Assembly (NCBI GenBank): GCA_017614505.1
Contig: JAGABT010000014.1
Span: 62,001-126,000, forward strand
DNA: 64,000 nt
DNA from: Selenomonadaceae bacterium
GTDB taxonomy: Bacteria; Bacillota; Negativicutes; Selenomonadales; Selenomonadaceae
Reading direction: 5' to 3'
Shown here: positions 37,841-47,106 of the stretch, piece after piece
Layout of the letters: each line of letters opens with the position of its first letter
Position numbering within the stretch: the first letter of the stretch is position 1
Made by a program: the position numbers and the translations under genes
The notes under the pieces: model-generated
Told to the model about the DNA's origin: nothing
The model's input: the letters and a program-made list of their open reading frames with translations, nothing else
Database searches by the model: none

Positions 37841-39639
37841 TATTTTTCCATTTGCTGGAGTGCGTGCTGGAGTTTCGATTTGGCAATATCCGGCCGCTCG
37901 CGCAGAAATTCCTGCATTCGCGTCAGCGGAATTAAAATCAGCATGGCTTTTTCGGTAAGCACTTCGGCTGAGATTATCGCGCGTCGTTTCTGCAGGAAAA
38001 CCGTTTCGTTAATCCAGCCGCCAGCCTTAACAATATCCAGCGCGTTGAACCAGCCGTCGCCGGTATCGAGACTCCGCGCCAGTTTTCCTTCGACGACGAA
38101 CACCAGATTTTTATCGAGAGTTTCGCCGGAAATTCTGTCGCCTTCAAAGCGCGTGAGAATTTTGGAGTCGCCGAAAAATTGCGCCGTGCCGACGTACTCG
38201 CCCTGCAGAATTTTGTTTTTGGAAACGAAATCCGCAATAATTTTCTTTTCGTCCTGCCTCTGAAACTGCGTCACGCTTTCCAGTCCGATAAAAATCTGCG
38301 GCAGTAAATTTTCAAGGAACTCCTCAAACGTCGCGTTCCAGTAAACCAGCATTCGCCGCAAAACCAGCGCGTAAGTTTCCGCCAGCCGCTCGCCCGCGTC
38401 GGGGAAAAACTGATTCGCGTCATACTGGAACGTTACCGACAGGCTTTTTTCCGCGTACTGGAAATAGACGCCGAGTTTCATTCTTTGAGCGTCCCAGAAA
38501 TTCCGCGCGACAATTATCCCTTCCGGCGCCGACGGCACCTGCGAATAAAATTTTTCTTCCGCCTTGAAGTCCAGAAAACTCAGGAAGTGGTCGAAAAGTT
38601 TGCCCCTGCGCGAAGTCAGCTTTTGCTCCTCCGCCCAGTCGAACGAGCTGTACGGCTGTGAAACTACCAGCTGCTTGAACTGCTGCCCGACGATACTTTC
38701 AAGCGTGGTGTCCCATTCGCTTTTCAGCCGCACCGGCATAAGATTCAGCGCGAATTTCCCGCTGGCGCTGGTTTTAGAGACGAGCTGGCAGAAAACCGTA
38801 TCTTTGGAATTATTCATCGCCTGCAGCATAAAACCCCACGCCGTCTGCAGCGCGACCATAAGCATTGCGCGGCTCCCCTGCGTCCTTACGCGCAAATCCG
38901 ATAAAACGTCGGCGGGAATTTTCATGCGGTACGCCTGTTCGCGATACTCGCCGGAACTTTCTTTCAAGTAGGGAACTTTCGGCGGCGGCGGCAAATTTTC
39001 CAGTACTTCCGCCCAGTAATCCCGCACGCGCAGTTCCATATAAGTCGTCTGAGAAGTCGACAGCGGCGGGCTGATTTTCTTATATTTTCCGCCGATAATC
39101 ACTGCGTTGAAAAAATTTGTGTCGCTGAATCTGTCGGCAATCAGCTGGGACATTGTAACCAGCACGGCGGCTTCTTCCGGCGCAGTCTGAAAAACCGAAA
39201 AGCGAATCAGATAATCGCGCTGAAGGTCGAAACCCTTGCGGCGGTCTGCCTCCATGATTTTCGTAAGCGTTTCGTCGAGTTCGTCGCCGCTTAGCTTGAG
39301 CATGCGGAAAACAACTTCAGGAATAGTACTGCGCTTCCCAAAAATGACCTTGAGCGTGCGCGTGCCGACGTTGCAGTAATTCGCGCGGAAATTTTCATCT
39401 TCATCAATCAGACTGTTGACGGCGCGGTTAAATTGTATCGGCTTAATATCGCCGCGAACTTTGTACAGAGTCTGAACGCAGAAATGCGGCGACGCGAAAG
39501 TTTTACGCTCAAAAAATTGCGCCTCGTCCGCCGTGAGCTCGCGAATCTTCGTGATTTTGTTCATGCTGTAATTCGGATCTTCGACGAACTTGCCGTAAAT
39601 CTGTTCCAGAACGCTTTTTTCGGTTGGCTTGAGTTCCAA
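37816..39639 (-). CDS. Condensation-like domain fused to a cyclic nucleotide-binding-like domain
   Basis: The protein has about 607 residues. Residues 1-460 follow the plan of NRPS/acyltransferase condensation domains: KIRELTADEAQFFERKTFAS, KVRGDIKPIQFNRAVNSLI, and a pocket near 163-171 where HHxxxDG is replaced by MSQLIADRF, so the catalytic histidines are lost. About 470-607 resembles a CRP-type cyclic nucleotide-binding fold (NLVFVVEGKLARSLDTGDGW, ISAEVLTEKAMLILIPLTRM) with no DNA-binding helix. There is no adenylation or carrier domain nearby. It may be a ligand-controlled acyl-binding or non-catalytic protein. TTG at 39639 has AAAGGA at good spacing; GTG at 39648 is the alternative. Confidence 0.7.
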   Translation of the reverse strand: MELKPTEKSVLEQIYGKFVEDPNYSMNKITKIRELTADEAQFFERKTFASPHFCVQTLYKVRGDIKPIQFNRAVNSLIDEDENFRANYCNVGTRTLKVIFGKRSTIPEVVFRMLKLSGDELDETLTKIMEADRRKGFDLQRDYLIRFSVFQTAPEEAAVLVTMSQLIADRFSDTNFFNAVIIGGKYKKISPPLSTSQTTYMELRVRDYWAEVLENLPPPPKVPYLKESSGEYREQAYRMKIPADVLSDLRVRTQGSRAMLMVALQTAWGFMLQAMNNSKDTVFCQLVSKTSASGKFALNLMPVRLKSEWDTTLESIVGQQFKQLVVSQPYSSFDWAEEQKLTSRRGKLFDHFLSFLDFKAEEKFYSQVPSAPEGIIVARNFWDAQRMKLGVYFQYAEKSLSVTFQYDANQFFPDAGERLAETYALVLRRMLVYWNATFEEFLENLLPQIFIGLESVTQFQRQDEKKIIADFVSKNKILQGEYVGTAQFFGDSKILTRFEGDRISGETLDKNLVFVVEGKLARSLDTGDGWFNALDIVKAGGWINETVFLQKRRAIISAEVLTEKAMLILIPLTRMQEFLRERPDIAKSKLQHALQQMEKYQTLWLQS

Positions 39640-39764
39640 AATAAACACTTCCTTTCGGTGTGAACATTCGCCGTCTGCGCGGAAAATCTTTCTTTTGGGC
39701 AGGGCAGGAATAATCCGGCGGCGTCAAGAATTAACCTGTAAAATTTGCAAAGGAGATGTTCGTT

Positions 39765-41183
39765 GTGGGATTTATCAGAGCGGCGCTTGAGGCTGCCAGC
39801 GGAGTTTTGGGCGACCAGTGGAAGGAATATTTTTACTGCGACAGTCTGAGCGCGGATATTCTGGTTGCAAAGGGTCATCGCCGGACGCGGCGCGGCAGTT
39901 CTAATTCGGGTGACGACAATATTATTACGCAGGGTTCAATCGTGGCGGTTAATAACGGGCAGTGCATGATGGTCGTCGAAAACGGCAAGGTCGTTGACTA
40001 CATTGCAGAGCCAGGCGAATACAAATATGACCGCGGCACCGAGCCTTCGCTTTTTTCCGGCGGCGACTTAGCGGTCAACATTCAGGAAATTTTTTTCCAG
40101 ATTGGCAAGCGTTTCACATTCGGCGGCGATACCGGCAAGGACCAGCGCGTTTACTACTTCAACACCAAGGAAATTGTCGGCAACAAGTACGGCACGCCCA
40201 CGCCAATTCCGTTCCGCGTCGTCGATAACAACATCGGGCTCGACGTTGACATTTCGATTAAATGTTTCGGCTCGTACAGCTACAAAATCGTCAACCCCGT
40301 GCTTTTCTATACGAACGTCTGCGGCAACGTCCGCGACACGTACAATCGCTCGGAAATTGACACGCAGCTGAAGACTGAGCTTATGACGGCGCTCCAGCCC
40401 GCCTTCGCGAAAATTTCCGAAAAGGGCATTCGTTACAGCGCCCTGCCCGCGCATACGACGGAAATTGCCGACGCGCTTAATGAAGTTCTCAGCAAAAAGT
40501 GGGGCGACCTGCGCGGCATTCAGGTAGTTTCCTTCGGCGTCTCGAACGTCAGCGCGAATGAAGAAGACGTTGCCATGATTAAGGAAATGCAGCGTACCGG
40601 CGCGTTGAGAAATCCTGCGATGGCGGCGGCTCACATTACCAACGCGCAGGCGGCGGCTATGCAGACAGCGGCTGGAAATACGGCTGGCGCGGCGATTGGC
40701 TTTATGGGAATGAACATGGCGCAAAACGCTGGCGGGCTTAACGCGAATAATCTTTTCGCTATCGCGCAGCAGCAACAGGCTCAGCAAATGCAGCAGCAAC
40801 AGCAGCAAACTCCGCCGCCAGCTCCGGCGCAGAATACCGGCTGGAAGTGCGAAAGTTGCGGTCACGCTGGCAATACCGGCAAATTCTGCGCGAACTGCGG
40901 CAGTCCCAGAGTTGTTGAAAAACCTGCTGGCTGGAAGTGCGACGCCTGCGGGCATGAAGGCAATACCGGCAAATTCTGCAGCGAATGCGGCAAGCCGAAA
41001 CCTTCCGCCGAAGCTGGCTGGACTTGCCTGAAATGCGGACACAGCGGCAATACCGGCAAATTCTGCGCGGACTGCGGCGCGCCTAAGGATGCGGCTCCCT
41101 CGAACCAGTGGACCTGCCCTGACTGCGGCACTGTCAACAAGGGCAGAAGATTTTGCGCCGAATGCGGCAAGCCCAGACCATGA
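39765..41183 (+). CDS. SPFH-domain protein with four zinc ribbons (YdjI-like)
   Basis: The protein has 472 residues. It opens GFIRAALEAASGVLGDQWKE and FYCDSL as in Bacillus YdjI, then an SPFH/band-7-like domain to about residue 300, a Gln-rich stretch (QQQQAQQMQQQQQQ), and four C-terminal zinc ribbons of 4 cysteines each (first WKCESCGHAGNTGKFCANCG). In B. subtilis YdjG, YdjH and YdjI form a membrane complex that receives PspA under membrane stress. GTG at 39765 with AAAGGAG upstream restores the family start. Its TGA overlaps the ATG of the restriction gene. No pspA is in the window. Confidence 0.88.
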   Translation: MGFIRAALEAASGVLGDQWKEYFYCDSLSADILVAKGHRRTRRGSSNSGDDNIITQGSIVAVNNGQCMMVVENGKVVDYIAEPGEYKYDRGTEPSLFSGGDLAVNIQEIFFQIGKRFTFGGDTGKDQRVYYFNTKEIVGNKYGTPTPIPFRVVDNNIGLDVDISIKCFGSYSYKIVNPVLFYTNVCGNVRDTYNRSEIDTQLKTELMTALQPAFAKISEKGIRYSALPAHTTEIADALNEVLSKKWGDLRGIQVVSFGVSNVSANEEDVAMIKEMQRTGALRNPAMAAAHITNAQAAAMQTAAGNTAGAAIGFMGMNMAQNAGGLNANNLFAIAQQQQAQQMQQQQQQTPPPAPAQNTGWKCESCGHAGNTGKFCANCGSPRVVEKPAGWKCDACGHEGNTGKFCSECGKPKPSAEAGWTCLKCGHSGNTGKFCADCGAPKDAAPSNQWTCPDCGTVNKGRRFCAECGKPRP

Positions 41184-42013
41184 AAAATATCATCGACGCT
41201 GTCAAAGTTTTAATCACGCAGAATCGAATTAATTTGAACGCCGCGCAAAGCGGGCGCAACAGAATTAACGCTGTCGGCTCCGCGCTTGAAGACTACGTGA
41301 AAAATCTTTTCGCCGACAGTTTCGATTTGCCGCCTGCTGAAAAACTTGAACGCTGGAGCGAAACTTTTTCATACCTCGGCAACAACGCCAATCCGCCAGA
41401 TATGATGCTGAAAAATGGTGATGCTGTCGAGGTTAAGAAAATCGAATCGCCGGACGCGGCGCTCGCGCTGAACAGCAGTTATCCCAAGCAAATTCTGCGC
41501 AGGGATAATCCCATGATTTCCAGCGCCTGCCGTGACGCCGAAGACTGGACGGAAAAAGATATTCTGTACGTGGTCGGCGTTGTGAACGGCGATAAACTCA
41601 AGCATTTGTGCATGGTTTACGGGCGCGATTATTGCGCGTCCGAGAAATGTTACGACAGGATTCGACAGCGTATCAAGAATGGCGTTGAAACTATCGAAGG
41701 CGTGGAATTTTCGCCGACGCGCGAGCTTGGCAGGATAAATCGCGTAGACCCGCTCGGAATTACCTATCTTAGGGTTCGCGGAATGTGGCACATCGAAAAT
41801 CCGTAGAAAGTTTTCAGCTACGTTTATCAGCGCGACCTCAATGCGGAGTTTAACTTCATGTGTATCGTCAGCGAAAATAAATGGCGTCAACTTGACAACT
41901 GCGAAAGTTTAACGGATTTGAATCCAAATCTGAAAATTTCTGACGTTCGCATAAAAGATCCCGATAATCCCTGCAGATTTAGCAGCGCGAAACTGATTCA
42001 GTACAAAATTTGA
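41180..42013 (+). pseudogene. NgoPII-type (GGCC) restriction endonuclease interrupted by an in-frame TAG
   Basis: Read from ATG 41180 (overlapping the YdjI-like stop, ATGA), the frame runs 208 codons to TAG at 41804-41806. It then stays open 68 more codons in the same frame to TGA at 42011-42013. Read through, the product is 277 residues, the length I recall for NgoPII. Features include SYLGNNANPPDMMLKNGDAV and VEVKKIES (the PD-(D/E)xK core), GRINRVDPLGITYLRVRGMW, and after the stop KVFSYVYQRDLNAEFNFM and DPDNPCRFSSAKLIQYKI. The family cuts GGCC. The methylase follows 9 bases later. TAG is an ordinary stop elsewhere here (e.g. tadA), so recoding is unlikely. The 208-residue product is probably inactive. 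Confidence 0.85.
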
Positions 42014-42022
42014 GGTGACACT

Positions 42023-43000
42023 GTGCGATTGATTAGTTTGTTCAGCGGCTGCGGCGGACTTGATTTAGGCTTTGAGCGCGCTGGTTTTGAAATTCCCATT
42101 GCCAATGAATTTGATGCCTCGATTTGGGAAACTTTTCAACTTAATCATCCATCGACTGAACTGATTAAAAGCGATGTACGGAAATTATCTGCGGATATTT
42201 TTCCCTGCGATATTGACGGGATAATTGGCGGACCGCCGTGTCAGTCATGGTCAGAGGCGGGTGAAGGGCGCGGAATTAAAGATTCACGCGGGCAGCTTTT
42301 TTTCGACTACATCAGAATTTTGCAGACGGTTAAGCCAAAATTTTTTCTTGCTGAAAATGTCAGCGGTATGCTTGCCAAGCGTCATTTCAGCGCGGTAAAA
42401 TTTATTCTGGAACAATTCAGAGACTGCGGCTACGACGTGACGATTCATCTTGTCAATGCTAAAAATTATGGCGTCGCGCAGGAACGCAAGAGAATTTTTT
42501 TCACGGGTTTCCGCAACGATTTGAATGCTGATTTTAAATTTCCTGCGGGGAATAAGCCGAATTTAAATCTGCGCGATGTTATCTGGGATTTGCAATTTTC
42601 CGCAGTCCCCACCGCTAAAAATAATCAGCATAATTCTACCGCTGAAAACAGCAATGAATTTTTTACCGGCTCATTCTCGACAATTTTTATGAGCAGAAAC
42701 CGCGTCAAATCGTGGGACGAGCCAGCTTTTACCGTTCAGGCTTCGGGGCGCCATTGCCAGCTTCACCCGCAGGCTCCTAAAATGGAATTTGTCAGCCAGA
42801 ATGTTCGCCGTTTCGTTTCCGGCAAGGAAAATCTCTACCGGCGAATGACTGTTCGTGAAATTGCGCGGATTCAAGGATTTCCCGACGAGTTCAAATTCAT
42901 TTACGCCGATACCGACGACGCGTACAAAATGATTGGCAACGCTGTACCCGTTCCTCTCGCTCATGAAATTGCTGTTGCGATTCGTAATTATTTAGATTGA
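42023..43000 (+). CDS. DNA (cytosine-5) methyltransferase, partner of the GGCC endonuclease
   Basis: The 325 residues from GTG (TGAGGTGA upstream) carry the cytosine-5 methylase motifs in order: [16 protein letters not shown] (AdoMet), GGPPCQSWS with the catalytic cysteine near residue 73, [16 protein letters not shown], a target-recognition region around [19 protein letters not shown], and the closing [15 protein letters not shown]. Size, order and the adjoining endonuclease fit an M.NgoPII-like enzyme modifying GGCC. It appears intact, so the genome may still be methylated although the nuclease is broken. It sits inside the YdjI-YdjG-YdjH cluster and is followed 10 bases later by the YdjG-like gene. 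Confidence 0.92.
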   Translation: MRLISLFSGCGGLDLGFERAGFEIPIANEFDASIWETFQLNHPSTELIKSDVRKLSADIFPCDIDGIIGGPPCQSWSEAGEGRGIKDSRGQLFFDYIRILQTVKPKFFLAENVSGMLAKRHFSAVKFILEQFRDCGYDVTIHLVNAKNYGVAQERKRIFFTGFRNDLNADFKFPAGNKPNLNLRDVIWDLQFSAVPTAKNNQHNSTAENSNEFFTGSFSTIFMSRNRVKSWDEPAFTVQASGRHCQLHPQAPKMEFVSQNVRRFVSGKENLYRRMTVREIARIQGFPDEFKFIYADTDDAYKMIGNAVPVPLAHEIAVAIRNYLD

Positions 43001-43010
43001 AGGTGTTTAA

Positions 43011-44108
43011 ATGGCTGAATCCGTCAGTTACAAGTGCCCGAACTGCGGCGCGCCGCTGAGTTTTATTCCTGGCAAGAAAACCGTCACCTGCGAATACTGC
43101 GGCACCGAATTTGAAGTCTCCGCTATCGAAGAAATGTTCGCTGGTAAACTCGAACTCGCCGCCCGCACCGAGGAGGCGCAAAATTCCAACTGGGATATTG
43201 CCGGCGCCGGTGAAAACTGGACGCCCGCCGAAATTTCCAATCTCAGGGCGCTTACCTGCTCCAGCTGCGGCGCGGAACTCGTCTGCGACGAAAATACCAT
43301 GGCGACCGAGTGCGTTTACTGCGGCAACCCCACCATGATTCCCAAGCGCTTCGACGGCAAGCTCAAGCCGGATTACGTCATTCCGTTCAAGAAAACCAAA
43401 GCCGACGCCGTTGCCGCGCTCAAAAAATTTTACGAAGGTCATCGCCTCCTGCCGGATAATTTCACCGCTAACAACCGCGTCGAGGCGATTCAGCCAATGT
43501 ACGTTCCCTTCTGGATGTTCGATTCTTCAATCAATGCGCACGCCGAATTTCGCGCAGAGCGCATTCGCCGCTACGATTCCGGCAACATGCTCGTCACTGA
43601 AACGCAGGTTTACAACTGCCAGCGCGCCGCCAGAATGAGCTTTGAAAAAATCCCCGCCGACGGCTCCAAAAAGATGGACGACGCCTACATGGAAAGCATT
43701 GAGCCTTTCAACTACGCCGAGCTCGTGCCGTTCAGCACCGCCTACCTCACCGGCTATCTCGCCGACAAGTACGACGTTCCCGCCGAAACCTGCGCGCCGC
43801 GCGCCGATAAACGCGTTGAAAACAGCGCGATTGACTTGCTTCAGAGTACCGTCAAAAATTTCAACACCGTCGAAATGCAGAACGCCGCCGTCGTCAAGGA
43901 AGTTGGCAAAGTCATTTACGCGCTGGTTCCAGTCTGGATTCTTACCACGCGCTACCAGGACAAGCCCTACACTTTCATGATGAACGGGCAGACCGGCAAG
44001 GTCGTCGGCAGCCTGCCCTACGACAGCGGCAAGGCGTTCAAGTACCCCGCTATCGCCGCCATTGCTTCTATGCCGATTATTTATATTTTCGCCAGTATGT
44101 TCATGTGA
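43011..44108 (+). CDS. Zinc-ribbon membrane protein (YdjG-like)
   Basis: The protein has 365 residues. It has an N-terminal zinc ribbon (YKCPNCGAPLSFIPGKKTVT then CEYCG) and a second one near residue 84 (CSSCGAELVCDENTMATECV then YCG). A conserved domain (KPDYVIPFKKTKADAV, EAIQPMYVPFWMFDSS) follows, and one membrane helix at the C-terminus (AIAAIASMPIIYIFASMFM). Such proteins are often misnamed PriA-like; the better match is B. subtilis YdjG, partner of YdjH and YdjI in the PspA-linked membrane stress complex. GAAGGTG precedes ATG. Confidence 0.82.
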   Translation: MAESVSYKCPNCGAPLSFIPGKKTVTCEYCGTEFEVSAIEEMFAGKLELAARTEEAQNSNWDIAGAGENWTPAEISNLRALTCSSCGAELVCDENTMATECVYCGNPTMIPKRFDGKLKPDYVIPFKKTKADAVAALKKFYEGHRLLPDNFTANNRVEAIQPMYVPFWMFDSSINAHAEFRAERIRRYDSGNMLVTETQVYNCQRAARMSFEKIPADGSKKMDDAYMESIEPFNYAELVPFSTAYLTGYLADKYDVPAETCAPRADKRVENSAIDLLQSTVKNFNTVEMQNAAVVKEVGKVIYALVPVWILTTRYQDKPYTFMMNGQTGKVVGSLPYDSGKAFKYPAIAAIASMPIIYIFASMFM

Positions 44109-44120
44109 GGAGGCGCGCCC

Positions 44121-44903
44121 GTGCTTAAAAAATTCTGCGCGATTTTAATTCTTATCGTTGCGGCGAGTTTTGGAACTTCCGATGCCGCGCCTTCAAACGA
44201 AAAAATTCTTGACGCGTCCGTTTACGACAACACCGGCTCGCTCAGCACTTCCGAAATTCAAGCGCTTACAGAAAAAATTCGCGCTGTTGAGCAGAAACAC
44301 GGCGTCAAAATCGGCGTCGAATTTCTTGACACGATTGGCAACGCCAGCATTGAAACTGCCGCGCAATCTCTGCTAAAACGCCACTACAGCGGCGCGCAAA
44401 ACGGAGGGATTGTTTTCCTAGTCGATATGGGGCAGCGCAACTGGTACATTGCAACTGATTCGCGAATGAGCAACTTCATTCCGCGCGTCAGCGACATTAC
44501 CGGCGGCGTCAAACAAAATCTCAGCAGCGGCGATTATTTCAGCGCCTGCTCCAGCTACATTGACGCCGTTGACAAAAGTCTGACCTACTACGCGCAGAAT
44601 GGCTCGGCTTACGATTCGAGCGCCGGATTCAATCCAATGGCGGCGATTGTTGCCGTGATTGGCGGGATTTGTTTCGGAATGATGGTTCGCTCGTGGCTTA
44701 TCGGCGGTATGACGAACGTCCGTCACGCGGCGGCGGCTATGGATTATCTCAAGCGCGAAACCGTCAAGTTCAAAATTAACCGCGACACCTACCTTTTCAC
44801 GAACGTCGTGCGCAGACCTAAACCCAGCGGTGGAAACGGCGGCGGTGGTGGTCTTGGAGGCGGAGGCGGTCGCGGTGGCGGCGGTGCAGGAGGCAGTTTC
44901 TGA
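44121..44903 (+). CDS. TPM-domain protein with glycine-rich tail (YdjH-like)
   Basis: The protein has 260 residues from GTG with TGAGGAGG upstream. A signal peptide (residues 1-22, ending SDA) is followed by a TPM domain (VYDNTGSLSTSEIQALTEKI, GIVFLVDMGQRNWYIATDSR), one membrane helix near 175-195, and a tail of some 20 glycines ending GGGGAGGSF. TPM proteins such as B. subtilis YdjH act at membranes; with YdjG and YdjI they form a stress complex. The TGA overlaps the ATG of the next gene (TGATG). Confidence 0.87.
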   Translation: MLKKFCAILILIVAASFGTSDAAPSNEKILDASVYDNTGSLSTSEIQALTEKIRAVEQKHGVKIGVEFLDTIGNASIETAAQSLLKRHYSGAQNGGIVFLVDMGQRNWYIATDSRMSNFIPRVSDITGGVKQNLSSGDYFSACSSYIDAVDKSLTYYAQNGSAYDSSAGFNPMAAIVAVIGGICFGMMVRSWLIGGMTNVRHAAAAMDYLKRETVKFKINRDTYLFTNVVRRPKPSGGNGGGGGLGGGGGRGGGGAGGSF

Positions 44904-45748
44904 TGATTATTGACGAAAAATTTCTGGAGCAAAAATGGCAGTCGCTCACGATACAGGACAATTTTATTTTCAGCCGCGTCATGGAAGAAAATCCTGATTT
45001 GTGCCAGCAGATGATTGAAATGATTCTGAACGTGAAAATTGTCAAGCTGAATTATCCTGAGCGCGAAAAAACCATTGAGAGCCGTCTCGACAGCAAGGGT
45101 ATTCGCCTCGACGTGTACGTTGAAGACGAATACGGCAGGCGCTCGTTCGATGTTGAAATGCAGATTTGCGACAGCGTTCACCTTGCGAAAAGAATACGCT
45201 ACTACCAGGGCTTGATTGACGTTGACAAGCTAAAGCGCGGGCAGCACTACGGCGAATTGAGCGAGTCGTACATAATTTTTATCTGCCCGTTCGACCATTT
45301 TCATAAAGGTCGGCACATTTACACTTTTCGCGAATACTGCTCGCAGGATCCGACGATTCCTTTGGGCGACGGCACTGTTAAGGTTTTTCTGAATACCAAA
45401 GGCACGCTTGACGACGTAAGCGCTGAAATTAAAAATATGCTCGAATACATAGACAAAAATATCGTCGCTGGCGAGTTCGTGGAAAAGCTGAATACCGCCG
45501 TTTGTGATGTAAAATCTATGAAGAAAGCGAGGCTGGATTTTATGACTTTCGAGATGTATTTGAAGGAGCGCGAAATGAAAGGGCGCGAAGAAGGACGAGT
45601 GGAAGGGCTCAAAGAAGGGCGTGCAGAAGCTACAGTCGAGATAATAAAAAATCTTATATCCGCTGGCACTCCGCTTGAATATATCGCCCGCGCGACCGGC
45701 TGGTCTCAAGATAAAATCCTTCAAGCGAAGAATGAAAATCTTAGCTAA
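44903..45748 (+). CDS. Rpn family recombination-promoting nuclease/transposase-like protein
   Basis: The 281 residues match the PD-(D/E)XK nuclease family of Rpn proteins. The N-terminus is FLEQKWQSLTIQDNFIFSRV; the nuclease core is RLDVYVEDEYGRRSFDVEMQ, with the expected Asp and Glu-x-Gln; C-terminally there is a charged segment with EGRVEGLKEGRAEATVEI. Such proteins promote recombination or act as abundant domestic nucleases and are often carried in several copies; no other copy is seen here. Its start overlaps the YdjH-like stop, so it is co-translated. Confidence 0.88.
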   Translation: MIIDEKFLEQKWQSLTIQDNFIFSRVMEENPDLCQQMIEMILNVKIVKLNYPEREKTIESRLDSKGIRLDVYVEDEYGRRSFDVEMQICDSVHLAKRIRYYQGLIDVDKLKRGQHYGELSESYIIFICPFDHFHKGRHIYTFREYCSQDPTIPLGDGTVKVFLNTKGTLDDVSAEIKNMLEYIDKNIVAGEFVEKLNTAVCDVKSMKKARLDFMTFEMYLKEREMKGREEGRVEGLKEGRAEATVEIIKNLISAGTPLEYIARATGWSQDKILQAKNENLS

Positions 45749-45767
45749 AATTGGAGGCAAAGTTTTT

Positions 45768-46412
45768 TTGCAGGAACTCAAGCTCAAAAATAAAGCCGTT
45801 GCATTCGACAGACTCAAACTTTTCGGCTTCGGCGGCGGGCGGTACGAAAAAAATATCTGTGGCGGGCAGTTCAAATTGACGCTGACGGTCGCGCAGGACG
45901 GCAGGATTTTTTCTGCGGTTACTGACAATTTTTCCGGCGAAGAATACATTCTGCACCTCGTAGAAAATTCCGTCGGCAGCTACGTCGGCGCCGTTCGCGC
46001 GGAATATGACGCTGTTGTTTCAAATTTTATCGAGACCTGCTGTGAGTCGAACATTTTCCGTGGGGAAATGACACAGCGGCTGATTGAGTACGTTCGCGAA
46101 ACTTACAGCGGCGAGCTGGAATTTCTGTGGGAAAATTTGCCGAGCACAGCGATTTGGCGGCGGCAGGATACGCGCAAATGGTACGGCGTGCTGATGAACA
46201 TTCCCGAACGCAAACTCAAGCTTGATTCTGATAAAATCGTCTACGTGGTAAATCTGCGCGGCGACGCTCTAACGCTGGCTGACGGCGTGAAGATTTTTCC
46301 TGGCTGGCACATGAACAAGAAAAGCTGGATAACGATTAAGCTGGACGGCTCCGCTGAGCTCGACGAAATTTGCCGCCGCCTCGACGAAAGTTACGCCCGC
46401 GCCGTGAAATAA
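45768..46412 (+). CDS. MmcQ/YjbR-like protein
   Basis: The protein has 214 residues from TTG at 45768, chosen because GGAGG lies 10 bases before it; an ATG at 45732 inside the previous gene is the alternative. The C-terminal about 110 residues (FLWENLPSTAIWRRQDTRKW, YGVLMNI, IFPGWHMNKKSWITIKLDGS) match the MmcQ/YjbR fold, a small domain of unsettled function sometimes said to bind DNA. The N-terminal about 100 residues are an unusual extension I do not recognise. Confidence 0.75.
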   Translation: MQELKLKNKAVAFDRLKLFGFGGGRYEKNICGGQFKLTLTVAQDGRIFSAVTDNFSGEEYILHLVENSVGSYVGAVRAEYDAVVSNFIETCCESNIFRGEMTQRLIEYVRETYSGELEFLWENLPSTAIWRRQDTRKWYGVLMNIPERKLKLDSDKIVYVVNLRGDALTLADGVKIFPGWHMNKKSWITIKLDGSAELDEICRRLDESYARAVK

Positions 46413-46428
46413 ATTTAGGAGACTGCCG

Positions 46429-47106
46429 ATGAAAACTGTAAAAATCGTAGCCGCGCTGCTGATTGTGGCGCTGTTCCTCGCCGTACACCTGATCGCGCCG
46501 GAATTTTTGCCGGAAATTTTCGCGCTGCTAAAACGCGGTGACATCGTGGAAACGGCGGAGTACATCAAAAGCTACGGTTCAATGGCGGTCGTGTTCAGTT
46601 TTCTGCTGACGCTCTTCGTGAACGCGCTGGGCTTTCCGCCGGCGATAATTTTTTCCACGGCAAACACGCTGATTTTCGGGATTTTCTGGGGCATAGTCAT
46701 TTCGGTTGCGGCGGAGACCGTCGGCGTCACGATAAGTTTCCTGCTGTTCAGATTTTTCTTCCGCGACGTTGCGAAAAAGACCATTGCTAAAAGCAAATTC
46801 CTCAGCTCGATTGACAAATACAGCTCGAAAAAAGGTTTCGTCGTCATGCTTATCGCGCGAATGGTGCCGTACCTGCCGAGCGGCGTGCTGAACGCGGTTG
46901 GCGCGCTGAGTTCGCTGAGCCTGCGCGATTATTTTCTGGCGTCGCTGATTGGAAAATTCCCGTCAACCGGCATTGAAGCGATAATCGGGCACGACGCGAT
47001 TACGCAGCAGGAAGACCCGACGCGAATAATCGTCACGGTCATTTTCGCGATACTGCTGATAGTCGGCGCGCTGTGGTACGAAAGAAAGCACGTGCATCGG
47101 TCATGA
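46429..47106 (+). CDS. TVP38/TMEM64 family (VTT domain) membrane protein
   Basis: The 225 residues have an N-terminal helix, a VTT domain (ALGFPPAIIFSTANTLIFGI, LIARMVPYLPSGVLNAVGAL, SLIGKFPSTGIEAIIG) and a C-terminal helix. Bacterial DedA/TVP38 proteins are linked to membrane lipid homeostasis. GGAGACTG precedes the ATG. Its stop overlaps the next start (ATGA). Its place beside membrane-stress genes fits an envelope role. Confidence 0.88.
   Translation: MKTVKIVAALLIVALFLAVHLIAPEFLPEIFALLKRGDIVETAEYIKSYGSMAVVFSFLLTLFVNALGFPPAIIFSTANTLIFGIFWGIVISVAAETVGVTISFLLFRFFFRDVAKKTIAKSKFLSSIDKYSSKKGFVVMLIARMVPYLPSGVLNAVGALSSLSLRDYFLASLIGKFPSTGIEAIIGHDAITQQEDPTRIIVTVIFAILLIVGALWYERKHVHRS

Noticed and set aside
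40850-41170. Direct DNA repeats suggesting a CRISPR or tandem array
   Set aside because: The repetition comes from four coding zinc ribbons in the YdjI-like gene, in frame and with variable spacing.
41804-41806. Genome-wide recoding of TAG as a sense codon
   Set aside because: TAG ends well-bounded genes such as tadA, smpB and cpaC at the right family length, so it acts as a normal stop.
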